64,000 bases of DNA from Shimia sp. SK013 (GCF_001292625.1 NZ_LAJH01000009.1:868001-932000); one strand, 5' to 3'; positions 17,831 to 26,765 are shown, counted from the stretch's first letter. A program made the numbers and translations. The notes: generated from the letters alone by a model not told the origin.

Positions 17831-17922
17831 TACAGACGCGATACAGAGGGCGATTTCTGCCCCTAGAACCGCTCCGCAGATTGGGCTAGATGAAAGCCAA
17901 CACATAGTTTGGAAACAACATC

Positions 17923-19638
17923 ATGGCGCGTCATCTGATCACCTCGGCCTTGCCGTATATCAACGGCATCAAACACCTCGGCAACCTCGTCGGCAGCCAG
18001 CTTCCGGCAGATCTGTTTGCCCGCTACATGCGCGCACGCGGTCACGAGGTTCTGTTCCTTTGCGCCACAGATGAACACGGCACACCGGCTGAGTTGGCCG
18101 CTGCAAAAGCCGGCAAGGATGTCGCCGACTACTGTGCCGAAATGCACGAGGTTCAGGCGAAAATCGCCGACGGATTTCGCCTGAGTTTTGACCACTACGG
18201 CCGCAGTTCAAGCCCGCAGAACCACGCGTTGACCCAACACTTCGCGGGCCGCCTTGCCGATATGGGTTTGATCCGAGAAGTCACTGAAAAGATGGTCTAT
18301 TCCAACGCCGACGGACGCTTTTTGCCGGATCGTTACATCGAGGGCACCTGCCCCAATTGCGGCTTTGAAAGCGCGCGCGGAGACCAATGCGACAACTGCA
18401 CCAAACAGCTTGATCCGACCGACCTGATCAACCCCTATTCCACCATCTCCGGCTCCACCGATCTGGAAGAGCGTGAGACCAAACACCTGTTCCTTTGCCA
18501 GTCGCAAATGCGGGAAAAACTGCAGGCGTGGATCGACACCAAAACCGACTGGCCTGTGCTGACGACCTCGATCGCCAACAAGTGGCTAAACGACGGAGAC
18601 GGCCTGCAAGACCGTGGAATCACACGGGATTTGGACTGGGGTGTTGCAGTGAAAAAAGGCGGCCAAGACTGGCCCGGCATGGAAGGCAAAGTCTTCTACG
18701 TCTGGTTTGACGCCCCTATCGAATACATTGCCTGCGCCCAGGAATGGGTCGATGCCGGAAAAGGCGACGACTGGGAACGCTGGTGGCGCACCGACAAAGG
18801 TGCGGACGACGTGACCTACACCCAGTTCATGGGCAAGGACAACGTCCCCTTCCACACCCTGTCATTCCCCGCGACCATTTTGGGTTCTGAGGAACCGTGG
18901 AAGGCCGTAGATTACATTAAATCTTTCAACTACTTGAACTACGACGGTGGTCAGTTCTCAACATCGCGTGGGCGTGGTGTCTTCATGGACCAAGCGCTGG
19001 AATTGCTGCCGTCTGATTACTGGCGCTGGTGGCTGCTCAGCCATGCTCCGGAAAGCTCCGACAGCGAGTTCACTTGGGAAAACTTCCAACAGTCCGCGAA
19101 CAAAGACCTGGCCGACGTGCTTGGCAATTTTGTCAGCCGCGTCACCAAGTTCTGCCGCTCCAAATTCGGCGAAGAGGTGCCGACTGGTGGAGAATTTGGT
19201 GAGACAGAACAGGCGCTTATTGCAGACCTTTCAACTCGTATGCGCGCCTATGAACAGCACATGAAGGACATGGAAGTTCGCAAATCTTCGCAAGAACTGC
19301 GTGCGATCTGGGTGGCTGGCAACGAATATTTGCAAAACGCCGCTCCTTGGTCGACCTTCAAAGAAGACCCGGACAAAGCAGCCGCGCAGATCCGTTTGGC
19401 GCTGAACCTGATCCGCTTTTACGCCGTAATCTCCGCGCCCTTCATTCCGGACGCCTCCGCGACCTTGCTCGCTGCGATGAAAACCGAAGACACAAATTGG
19501 CCGGATGACGTCGCCGCATCGTTGGAAACACTTGCACCGGGCCACGCCTTCACGGTGCCGGATGTAACCTTCCGCAAAATCTCGGACGACGAGCGCGAAG
19601 AGTGGCAGGGGAAATTCGCAGGCAAACGCGACAGCTAA
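17923..19638 (+). CDS. metG: Methionyl-tRNA synthetase
   Basis: This 571-residue class I enzyme charges tRNA-Met. It shows an HIGH-type motif (KHLGNLVG, near residues 17-24), a zinc-binding knuckle ([17 protein letters not shown], residues about 143-160) and FSTSRG in place of KMSKS, a variant found in a subset of bacterial MetG. No C-terminal tRNA-binding extension is present. Confidence 0.95.
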   Translation: MARHLITSALPYINGIKHLGNLVGSQLPADLFARYMRARGHEVLFLCATDEHGTPAELAAAKAGKDVADYCAEMHEVQAKIADGFRLSFDHYGRSSSPQNHALTQHFAGRLADMGLIREVTEKMVYSNADGRFLPDRYIEGTCPNCGFESARGDQCDNCTKQLDPTDLINPYSTISGSTDLEERETKHLFLCQSQMREKLQAWIDTKTDWPVLTTSIANKWLNDGDGLQDRGITRDLDWGVAVKKGGQDWPGMEGKVFYVWFDAPIEYIACAQEWVDAGKGDDWERWWRTDKGADDVTYTQFMGKDNVPFHTLSFPATILGSEEPWKAVDYIKSFNYLNYDGGQFSTSRGRGVFMDQALELLPSDYWRWWLLSHAPESSDSEFTWENFQQSANKDLADVLGNFVSRVTKFCRSKFGEEVPTGGEFGETEQALIADLSTRMRAYEQHMKDMEVRKSSQELRAIWVAGNEYLQNAAPWSTFKEDPDKAAAQIRLALNLIRFYAVISAPFIPDASATLLAAMKTEDTNWPDDVAASLETLAPGHAFTVPDVTFRKISDDEREEWQGKFAGKRDS

Positions 19639-19674
19639 GCGCCTACTTCAAAACAACAATCACGCGGATTCGGC

Positions 19675-20661
19675 TCACGCCGGGTCCGTTTTTTTACTGA
19701 TCACATGCAGCCCGGCGATGTGCCTCTGATAGAGCCGTTCAAGCGTCCAGAGCGCGGGATCGCGGCACACGTCATCATAGTTTTCGCAATTCTCAACATC
19801 CGGCCCGCCCTTGCGAAACTGGGAAACGACCCCATCCGGCAGGCGCTGCCCAGCCTCCAGAAACCGCGACATTGCCTCCTCATAGGGCCCAATCCGAACC
19901 GAGCGCCCAAAAAGGTCTTCCGCGATCACCGCTTCAAGCCGCTTCTGGCCAAAAATGTTGCGTACGGTCCGTGAAATCTCCCACCGCCTTCGCAAAATCG
20001 AATAGGCCTTACGCCGCACCGCCTGAATGTCTTTTTTCCCGAACTGCACACGCACCTGCGCCTGATCGGCTACATAGGCCTGAAACGCCTCATCACTCAT
20101 CTTTTCACGGCTGACCTGAAACTGCATATGCGTGTTGCCATAGTGTTGTTGCGACAACACCATTTTTGTCGCATGGGCGATCACAGAGCGGCGCAAAATT
20201 GTGACTGGCTTGACTTTGTGCGCCCTAAGGACCCGCGCCAGATGTGCGCGGCCGCCAAATCCACGCGGCGGGCCGCGCCATTTGAAAAACACATGCGCAG
20301 CTTGCTCCTCAGACAAAAGCCTGCCCCGCGCACCATCGGTATCACGCGCAACGTCCGCAAGATAAGGATGATCCCGCCGCGCGAAGACACAGTCAAATAC
20401 CTCGGCCAGTGTCTCACAATAAACCGCATCGCTGGGGGCAAAGTTGACAAACCTATGCCGCTCAAAATCCTCCAGTACCGGCACACAGACCGACGGCAGA
20501 TGGGTTGCATAGTCAACCACCGGCGTTGAACAAACGTTGCCGCTATAAAGCAAAATGGCGTTTGTCATGCGGATTTTTTCCAATGCAGCAGTCAGTTCAG
20601 CAAACGCGACGCTAGTGTGAATGTGTTCAAAGTCAAGGGCCTGGCCGACCGACATGTCCAT
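19675..20661 (-). CDS. Sulfotransferase-like protein, uncertain
   Basis: This encodes about 328 residues. A segment near the N-terminus (NAILLYSGNVCSTPVVDY) sits where sulfotransferases carry their phosphosulfate-binding loop, and VKPVTILRRSVIAHATKMVLS resembles the second binding motif. I therefore suspect a Stf0-like sulfotransferase, but the usual Arg-Ser-Gly-Ser signature is absent. The start is uncertain: ATG at 20661 or 20655, or TTG at 20667, none with a good ribosome binding site. The gene is convergent with metG. Confidence 0.45.
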   Translation of the reverse strand: MDMSVGQALDFEHIHTSVAFAELTAALEKIRMTNAILLYSGNVCSTPVVDYATHLPSVCVPVLEDFERHRFVNFAPSDAVYCETLAEVFDCVFARRDHPYLADVARDTDGARGRLLSEEQAAHVFFKWRGPPRGFGGRAHLARVLRAHKVKPVTILRRSVIAHATKMVLSQQHYGNTHMQFQVSREKMSDEAFQAYVADQAQVRVQFGKKDIQAVRRKAYSILRRRWEISRTVRNIFGQKRLEAVIAEDLFGRSVRIGPYEEAMSRFLEAGQRLPDGVVSQFRKGGPDVENCENYDDVCRDPALWTLERLYQRHIAGLHVISKKTDPA

Positions 20662-20780
20662 CGTCAAGAGTGATCGGAAACCCCAAATTGATCTACCTCA
20701 GTGACAGCACGGCAAGGGCTGACTAAAGTCATCCAAAGCCCCTTGGGCTGGAAATTCGTGAACCAGAAGGATCGCACGCA

Positions 20781-20933
20781 ATGGAAACTATTCTTAACTT
20801 CTTTTGGGCGCTCATCGACGCTTTACCGCCGCTGTTGACCGCGTCGATCTTGATGATCGGTATCAGCGCTTTTGCCGCATTTATCCTGCTAATTGTGGTC
20901 GGCTTGATCACCATGCGCAAAGAAAGTCACTAA
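20781..20933 (+). CDS. 50-residue single-pass membrane protein
   Basis: This short gene has a good AGAAGGA ribosome binding site nine bases before its ATG. The product starts METILNFFWALIDALPP and continues into one long hydrophobic helix (residues about 17-44) ending in MRKESH, a positively charged cytoplasmic end. The function is unknown. An eight-base-pair GC hairpin without a T run follows at 20962-20981. Confidence 0.55.
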   Translation: METILNFFWALIDALPPLLTASILMIGISAFAAFILLIVVGLITMRKESH

Positions 20934-21010
20934 TTCTTGGTGGCATCCGCGGTCAGAGCATGAGGCCGCAATGGCGGCCTCTGGTTAGACTGGTCTGCGC
21001 TTAGTGATCT

Positions 21011-21054
21011 TAAAAAGCTAAGGCGCCAACGCCGAGGTGTTGCGCTTGTTGGCG
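21011..21054 (-). terminator. Probable terminator of the radical SAM operon
   Basis: Read on the minus strand, CGCCAAC (21054-21048) can pair with GTTGGCG (21030-21024) across a 17-base loop. A T-rich tail, TAGCTTTTTA, follows at 21020-21011. It begins 15 bases after the last gene of the operon. The long loop makes it weaker than a textbook terminator. Confidence 0.5.
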
Positions 21055-21068
21055 ACGGGTGATCTCCT

Positions 21069-23045
21069 CTACCCACCCCACCAGTCACGATCGTACATTC
21101 CAAGAGGATTTGAATACATCGAAAACCCGCTTTGATTTTCTGCAGCCGTTTTTGCGAAAGACGTTATGTGTTCCTTGGCGGCAGCATACCAACGGTCTTC
21201 CCAAGCGGGGATTGTCTCTCCGGTCTTGTATTCCGGCATGCTCTTGAACTTCACCTGGAGGCGGTCACCGACCCACTCTGGTTGGTACCAAAAAGATGGT
21301 GTCGACTGAGCGCGTGACAAGCGCGGCGTTAGTCGAGACATTTTGCAGTCGTATCCTGCAAATGTCATCTTCCGAAAGGCTCCGGAGTTGGTCGCATCGT
21401 TCGAAATGGCCAAAACGCCGTTGTGTTTGAGATGCCGGATCATTTGAGTGACACCTCCATGCTGGCCGCTGTCACTGAGCAGAATTTGCTTTGCTTTGGT
21501 CGACGCTGCATTCCCACCGGCGCCCAGAAAGGCAAATCGGGACCCAAATTGTTCCTCAAGAGCAAAAAAAGCCGCTGCAACAGGCCCCATGTGGGTCCCA
21601 AAGAGGATCACCCCGCGTCCCAGAGACAGAGCTTCTTGGAGTGGAGAGTAATCGATCGGATCGACGAGATCCAAAAGCTCCTGACCGCGATCCAAGCCCG
21701 CAAAATGGCCCCAGCGTGCCAGTAAGCTAACGGCTTGTTTTCCCCAGAGAGCCCGTGAACTCCAGTCCGACCACTCGTGTTCCGGGCGCTCCGAAAGCTT
21801 CCAAGGAATGACCAAAGGCTTGGGTGCTTTCTGCAGGTCAGGCCCATTGATCCGAGCGATTGACGCAAGCCCGCTAGCCAAATCCGATGGCAGCGATGCC
21901 ACATGCGTTCGCCGGACCTCGTCTTTCACTGCATCAACTTGTTCGCGACTACCGTCTGTGCGCAGCACCATCAAAAGCCCTCGGGCAACGGCCAAATTTC
22001 CAGTGCGTGCCCAGATGTCATCCAACAAACCAGTCGCTTCTCCAAAGCGTTTGTTGATCGCCAAACATCTGGCAAGAACCAACCCGGCTTTCGCTTCAAT
22101 GTCTGGTTCCAACTCGTCAATGGCAAGAATTTTTCGAGCATTGGAGGCGGCTGACTCTGTGGCCCCGACACGCAGTTGAATCGTCGCAAGCGCCACCAAA
22201 TCAGAGACACTCATGTCTGAAGTCGGAATGCTCTCCAGCAAGTCTCGCGCCTGATCTTTGCGGGACATAAATGAGAGAACTTTCGCGAGTATTAGGCGCG
22301 CCCGAAGGCCACCTTCGTGATCATTCACATAGCGTTCAAATTCTGAGACGAGCCCAATCAAGGCAGCTGGATGATCGTGTCGGCAAACAATCGCGCTAAG
22401 AACGTTCAAGGCGCGCAACATCAAGGTCGAATTTGTTTCGGGCAATGCGACAACCACATGCATTGCTTCTATGGGGCCTTCAAAATTTCCATTGTCGAGG
22501 AAGCGTTGCGCCAAAGTCAGCCAAAGCTTGGCCAGCTTTGCCGGGTTGCCCGCACCGCCTGCCAAGAGCAAAGCGGCTTTGGCGTCCTCAATGTGGTCGG
22601 TATCGATCAGCAGTTTAGCACGACGCAGATACAACGCCGATGGATCTGGCAGATGCGCTTGCTCGATTTCGGCATTGGTTGGCAATACAGAATGAGCCTC
22701 CTCGGCACGGCAGTCTTGAAACATCAGTTCAGCGCGCGTGAGCCGAACGTGAACGGGGGCATCCGGAACATCAAGCAACGAAATTGCCGCGTCACGCTTG
22801 CCCGCAGCTTCGAGCGCCTTGGACAAAAGCAGGCAACGACTCCAACGCTTATCGACTTTGCCGAAAGACAAAAAGCCACTGGCAAGAGCGACGGCTTCCG
22901 TCGCCCGATCCTCGCGGATGAGCTGTAGAACCTCGGTTTTTGTGGCCTTGAAGTCGCTCTGTCGTTGAGAGGCTGGCTTGCCAGATCGCCTGGGCGTCAC
23001 TTCTTTGGTGCTTCTAGCGGCGTTTTCTGAATTATCCGAGATCAT
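21069..23045 (-). CDS. TPR protein with C-terminal LpxL-like acyltransferase domain
   Basis: This 658-residue protein has a charged, low-complexity N-terminus of about 35 residues. A long helical-repeat region (about 40-400) with TPR character follows, for example YLRRAKLLIDTDHIEDAKAA. The C-terminal 230 residues resemble LpxL/HtrB-type acyltransferases: RGVILFGTHMGPVAAAFFAL is where the family has its His-X4-acid catalytic motif, but here the acid is Ala. No signal peptide is seen. It is the last gene of a four-gene operon, 23 bases after the methyltransferase. The real reaction is unknown, and the domain may be a non-catalytic relative. Confidence 0.6.
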   Translation of the reverse strand: MISDNSENAARSTKEVTPRRSGKPASQRQSDFKATKTEVLQLIREDRATEAVALASGFLSFGKVDKRWSRCLLLSKALEAAGKRDAAISLLDVPDAPVHVRLTRAELMFQDCRAEEAHSVLPTNAEIEQAHLPDPSALYLRRAKLLIDTDHIEDAKAALLLAGGAGNPAKLAKLWLTLAQRFLDNGNFEGPIEAMHVVVALPETNSTLMLRALNVLSAIVCRHDHPAALIGLVSEFERYVNDHEGGLRARLILAKVLSFMSRKDQARDLLESIPTSDMSVSDLVALATIQLRVGATESAASNARKILAIDELEPDIEAKAGLVLARCLAINKRFGEATGLLDDIWARTGNLAVARGLLMVLRTDGSREQVDAVKDEVRRTHVASLPSDLASGLASIARINGPDLQKAPKPLVIPWKLSERPEHEWSDWSSRALWGKQAVSLLARWGHFAGLDRGQELLDLVDPIDYSPLQEALSLGRGVILFGTHMGPVAAAFFALEEQFGSRFAFLGAGGNAASTKAKQILLSDSGQHGGVTQMIRHLKHNGVLAISNDATNSGAFRKMTFAGYDCKMSRLTPRLSRAQSTPSFWYQPEWVGDRLQVKFKSMPEYKTGETIPAWEDRWYAAAKEHITSFAKTAAENQSGFSMYSNPLGMYDRDWWGG

Positions 23046-23068
23046 GACAAACCCTCTTCTTCGTCTTA

Positions 23069-23809
23069 TCAGGGTTTAACCAGGCTAAGCAGCAAATAAT
23101 GCTCAAGGAGCTTGATCCAGGTCCGTCCAGCCCGCTCAAAGCCCGACTCACAGAGCAGATCAAGATAGGGAGCGCCCGTATCCTCCGTGATGTCGAGGTT
23201 GGTTTCAATTTCCCAACCGATGTCCCGAATTTGGTCTATGAATTCTTCAAGAGACAGACCGGTGTTTTCTTTTGGAATTCCATAAATGCTGCGGGTGTAA
23301 AGCACGTCGCTAAAGATCAGGCGGCCCCCACTTTTCACAATCCTGAAAGCCTCACGCAGAAAATCCATCCGGGTGTTGAAGTGAAACGCAGCTTCAACGC
23401 AAAAAATCCGCTCCACACTGTCAGAGGGCAAATCCAGCCGTGATGCATCTTTCTGGATAAAGTTGAGGTCGGGATATTGTTCAGATGCGAATGCCACTTG
23501 CTCTGCGGAAAAATTCACGCCGGTTACGCGCGCGTTGGGGTAGGCATCTGCGAACATTTTGCTCGTAACGCCCAAACCGCAGCCTATATCGAGGATCCCG
23601 CCGCTCACATCTTGACGTGCGACGTCGAGGTCAATGTGCGCCGTGACCAAGGCCTCACAGGCCGCATTCAGGTTAGGAATTGAAACGGGTTGAACGTCTT
23701 TCCAATACCCTACGTTAAAGAAGTTGCTGCCCTCGTAGAGCTTGCGCATGGCTTCGTCAAAAATGATGTGATTGTAGTGCTTTGAGTATTTTTCAGAGCT
23801 TTGGCGCAT
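23069..23809 (-). CDS. Class I SAM-dependent methyltransferase
   Basis: This 246-residue cytoplasmic enzyme has motif I GGILDIGCGLGVTSKMF (near residue 70), then VTGVNFS and LDLPSDSVERIFCVEAAFHF, the layout of small-molecule methyltransferases close to the tocopherol and glycine/sarcosine methyltransferase groups. The opening KYSKHYNHIIFDEAMRKLYE segment also matches that style. The substrate is unknown. A GAGG site precedes the ATG. It starts seven bases after the P450 gene on the same strand. Confidence 0.8.
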   Translation of the reverse strand: MRQSSEKYSKHYNHIIFDEAMRKLYEGSNFFNVGYWKDVQPVSIPNLNAACEALVTAHIDLDVARQDVSGGILDIGCGLGVTSKMFADAYPNARVTGVNFSAEQVAFASEQYPDLNFIQKDASRLDLPSDSVERIFCVEAAFHFNTRMDFLREAFRIVKSGGRLIFSDVLYTRSIYGIPKENTGLSLEEFIDQIRDIGWEIETNLDITEDTGAPYLDLLCESGFERAGRTWIKLLEHYLLLSLVKP

Positions 23810-23816
23810 GTGTACC

Positions 23817-25118
23817 TCAGGTTGTTTCTGCCCGCTTGCGGGCGCGCGCGGTCAATGGAACACCATCCCACGCATGAAGAGTAAAAGAGTAAATAGGTTT
23901 AGGGGCATCTTTGCCGGGCGAGAACTCGAAGCGGGTCAGCATCTCCGACAATATGACAACGGATTCCAGTTCTGCGAACTTTGTTCCCAGGCAAACATGA
24001 GCGCCAGCGCTGAAGGGGCGGTATGCGCCAGTGATTATCTCTTCAGACTGCGGGACCAGAAAGCGTGAAGGGCGAAAGATGTCCGGATCCGACCAAAGCT
24101 TCTGGTGCCTGTGCATGGCGTAAAAGTTCACAATAACTGGCGTGCCGCGCGCAACGTCTAGCGCGCCCAATGTCGTGTGTTGGCGGGCTTGGCGCACTGT
24201 CATGACTGCAGGTGGCAGGAGGCGCATGGCCTCGCGCAGGGCAGCCATGGTGTAATCAAGACGCACAAAAGACTTTGGATCGCTCAGGTCCGTGGTTGCG
24301 ATTTCGGACCGTGCTTTTCCGGTGGCTTCCGGCTCCCTCGACAAAAGCCACAATGTCCATGCGACAGCCGACGCACTTGTCTTGTGGCCTGCGCTTAGCA
24401 TCAGACGGATGTTGTCCAGCAGCACATCAGGACTGAGCGTCTCATTGCCTCGTGCAATGAATTCCGAGCGCATGTGCGGGCAATTCTTTGTCAATTCAAG
24501 CGACCGCACAGCCGTGTCTGAAATCAGAGCTGTCACCCGTAGATGGTCGGCGGCCATACGCGCTTGAAAAATCTCGGCAATGTTAGACCGCACGAAATCC
24601 GGCAGCGGAGCTTCGGTTGACTCAGGATCAAACATGACCCGCCAAATGATCTCGAATGTGATCGCTGAAAGCAGTGCGGATATGTTCGTTTCCCCGGCAC
24701 CACCTTCGGCAAGTTCACGTGACAATCGCCTCGTAACGTCTTGGATCATCGGCACATGCTTAAAAGATTGCCGTTGCGCCAGAAGGGCGCCAAATGTCGT
24801 CTTGGCCGCCCAAGCCTGCTTGCCTTCAAGAGCAATCATGCTTTGCGGACCTGATTCACCACCTGCGATCTTGCGATAGAGACCGTGTTTAGCAAACATC
24901 CCGCTGTCATCCGCCAAGATACCCGTTGCCAAATCAGGTTGCATCACGTGCACGACTTTTTTCCCGCGCGCATGAACTTGGACGATGTCGTCTGAAAGGA
25001 TACGCGCGGGCCAATACTGATCTGGTTGCAAAATAGCCTTTAGTGCGGGCGGCGCAGTCGGGATTTCATGTGATGCAAGAAGGAGGCCCGGAACCGGCTT
25101 CATGGACAGGTTGGTCAT
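23817..25118 (-). CDS. Cytochrome P450 with unusual I-helix
   Basis: This 433-residue haem monooxygenase-type protein shows the haem-binding FSAGAHVCLG with Cys376, the K-helix ExxR (ALREAMRL) and an I-helix SAGHKTSASAV. In most P450s the I-helix reads AG-x-(D/E)-T; here the acid is Lys, which suggests altered oxygen activation or a different reaction. There is no N-terminal membrane anchor, so the protein is soluble and needs ferredoxin-type partners, none of which is in the window. The ATG at 25118 overlaps the radical SAM stop as ATGA. Confidence 0.85.
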   Translation of the reverse strand: MTNLSMKPVPGLLLASHEIPTAPPALKAILQPDQYWPARILSDDIVQVHARGKKVVHVMQPDLATGILADDSGMFAKHGLYRKIAGGESGPQSMIALEGKQAWAAKTTFGALLAQRQSFKHVPMIQDVTRRLSRELAEGGAGETNISALLSAITFEIIWRVMFDPESTEAPLPDFVRSNIAEIFQARMAADHLRVTALISDTAVRSLELTKNCPHMRSEFIARGNETLSPDVLLDNIRLMLSAGHKTSASAVAWTLWLLSREPEATGKARSEIATTDLSDPKSFVRLDYTMAALREAMRLLPPAVMTVRQARQHTTLGALDVARGTPVIVNFYAMHRHQKLWSDPDIFRPSRFLVPQSEEIITGAYRPFSAGAHVCLGTKFAELESVVILSEMLTRFEFSPGKDAPKPIYSFTLHAWDGVPLTARARKRAETT

Positions 25119-26257
25119 TCTGCATCTGACCCGAGTGTCTGGTAAATATCGGGCAGCGGATAAATGAAAACCCTGCCCAACATTTCCATCATGTCCAACC
25201 ATTGTTCGAACATCTCTGCGGATTGCAGAAACTGTGCGCTAGGGATGAATTGAGAAGACCACGCACCGCTGTAAAGGCGGCACTCTTTGCAATCCACGTT
25301 GGGCGTACAACACTTCACGTTTTCCGCCTGCAAATTGGTGGAGAAATATTTCAGCGCGCCTTGGATGCGCGAGCCGCAATCGCGCGCAATGTTTGTCTCC
25401 GGATCAATGTCAAACATTGGGCCGAGTTGGGTGATCAAATCACGAAATGCGGGCGTACAAAGTGTCATGTCGGGGAAATCTTCCATCGCCGAGGTCATGA
25501 CGTCCGAAGCGCGGGCAAGCTCATCCGTTGTGAAAGACGGCGCACCTTTTTCCGGCGCAATGCGAAAGAACTTCTCGTCGCTCGATAGACCCTGTGCGAT
25601 TTTTTCCAAATATGTTTGCGTCGGAGAAAACAGATTGAACGTCACGGCTAGGCCGTGATCTTGGCTCGCTTTCATGACGTCCGGAACGGTGTGAAGGTTC
25701 CAAGGAGAGAGCGTAAACAGCATGACCGCACGGTCGTCGCCGGCATAGTTGCGCATTGCTTTGCCCAGCACTGAACCACCACGCAAGTCGGTATCGGTTT
25801 CGTCGTCCCCCCAAACCGATATTCCGATCCGAAAGGCGATGTCCGGATCAATTCGGATCGTCCCGTTGGTGCCAATTTTCCCGTGTTTAAGATGCTTGGT
25901 CGCGGCCAATAGGCGCTGTTGTTCAAGCGCGGGCTCGGCGCCAACGAAGTAGGCCATGCTCACGCCACGGGCTTTTTCGGCCTCAAAAAAATCTTGCCAG
26001 TCAGGCTGTGGTCGCTCAACCGCGACCTTCAAGCGATCCTCATTTTCAAAGTAATAACAGCCTTCGCACCAAAGATTGCACCGCTGGCTCATTTCATAAA
26101 ATGCGGGCCGGCGGAAAATACGAATGACATGTTTCGCCAACTCATAGCGCGGCCGAAAGCTCGGCACCTCGGACAACAACGCATTACAACGTCGCAACAT
26201 TTCACGGGGAATAGAAGTCGAGGGGATATTTTCAGTCTGGTCGTACAAACGCCTCAC
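25115..26257 (-). CDS. Radical SAM enzyme with cysteine-rich C-terminus
   Basis: This 380-residue protein carries the radical SAM motif CNLWCEGC (Cys60, 64, 67). A second group of cysteines near the C-terminus (DCGSR, KCCTPN, DCKECR) looks like a SPASM or twitch-type auxiliary iron-sulfur site. Such enzymes often modify peptides or natural products. The start is a GTG, with AAGAAGGA only three bases upstream; an ATG at 26200 is an alternative. It heads a tight operon with P450, methyltransferase and TPR/LpxL-like genes. The pathway is not recognised. Confidence 0.8.
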   Translation of the reverse strand: MRRLYDQTENIPSTSIPREMLRRCNALLSEVPSFRPRYELAKHVIRIFRRPAFYEMSQRCNLWCEGCYYFENEDRLKVAVERPQPDWQDFFEAEKARGVSMAYFVGAEPALEQQRLLAATKHLKHGKIGTNGTIRIDPDIAFRIGISVWGDDETDTDLRGGSVLGKAMRNYAGDDRAVMLFTLSPWNLHTVPDVMKASQDHGLAVTFNLFSPTQTYLEKIAQGLSSDEKFFRIAPEKGAPSFTTDELARASDVMTSAMEDFPDMTLCTPAFRDLITQLGPMFDIDPETNIARDCGSRIQGALKYFSTNLQAENVKCCTPNVDCKECRLYSGAWSSQFIPSAQFLQSAEMFEQWLDMMEMLGRVFIYPLPDIYQTLGSDAE

Positions 26258-26396
26258 AAGTCCTTCTTGAAAGCTGTGGAATTGGGCGCTGAAACACCAA
26301 ATGCTCGGTCGTTGCGGTTTCCAACATTTCTTCTGAAACTTCGTAGTTGGTTTCTGATGCCAAACAAGCCCTTATGTTGCGCAATTCACTTATCAA
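26232..26396 (-). CDS. Possible small peptide gene ahead of the radical SAM gene (speculative)
   Basis: This is a short open frame of up to 54 codons on the same strand as the radical SAM gene, overlapping its GTG start by 26 bases. It has only TTG starts (26396, 26384, 26363) before an internal ATG at 26327. The TTG at 26363 has an AAGG six bases before it and gives an acidic leader-like beginning, ASETNYEVSEEMLETATTEH, with a tail containing one Cys. The layout would suit a peptide substrate for the radical SAM enzyme. Against it, third-position GC is low (about 44%) and there is no strong start signal. Confidence 0.2.
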   Translation of the reverse strand: MISELRNIRACLASETNYEVSEEMLETATTEHLVFQRPIPQLSRRTCEAFVRPD

Positions 26397-26612
26397 GCAA
26401 GAAATCTCTTCTCGCGGCCGGTTGCGCCGTTTTTTTGGGCCGTCTGTTCGACCTATCTTGCAGACTTTTCTTTCCCGCTAGCTGACGGGCTCGGTTCCAA
26501 AATGCAAAAAAATCACGGCAATCAGGCGCACACTTTGCGGCCCACCCAAAACGGAAATGCATTCAAAGAGGCGCCAGAAGCCTGAGCAATTACGATGCGT
26601 ACCTTGAATTCT
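26397..26612. other. Intergenic region between tRNA-Leu and the radical SAM operon
   Basis: This is the remainder of a 355-base stretch without an established gene. It must hold the operon promoter and any tRNA 3' processing or termination signal. A weak AGGC/GCCT hairpin followed by TCTTT lies near 26565-26585. No direct repeat of the tRNA end, integrase or clear promoter was found by eye. Confidence 0.4.
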
Positions 26613-26699
26613 TGGTACCCGCGGCCGGATTCGAACCGGCACGGCCTGTTCGGCCTAGAGATTTTAAGTCTCCTGTGTCTACCATTCCACCACGCGGGC
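26613..26699 (-). tRNA. tRNA-Leu (anticodon TAA)
   Basis: The 87-base gene, read on the minus strand, starts GCCCGCGTGGTGGAATGG and ends in an encoded CCA. The acceptor stem GCCCGCG pairs with CGCGGGT (one G-U), the T arm GTTCGAATC is present, and the anticodon loop CTTAAAA gives anticodon TAA. The long variable arm (GGCCGAACAGGCC) is typical of class II tRNA-Leu. Confidence 0.95.
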
Positions 26700-26765
26700 T
26701 CCGGCGGGCAAGGCCCACCAACCGCGCGACCATAGCGTTTCGCGCAAAGGAGTAAAGTCTGGAAA

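Noticed and set aside
26258-26360. A second small frame ending in a GTGA overlap with the radical SAM start
   Set aside because: The overlap is attractive, but the sequence is Arg/Asn-rich, has only a TTG start and no clear ribosome binding site.
25919-26485. Plus-strand 188-codon frame opposite the radical SAM gene and its upstream region
   Set aside because: Most of it is antisense to the radical SAM motif region. The remainder lacks a start signal or domain.
20934-26699. Genomic island integrated at tRNA-Leu
   Set aside because: The operon lies on the 3' side of the tRNA, but no integrase or repeated tRNA end was found by eye.
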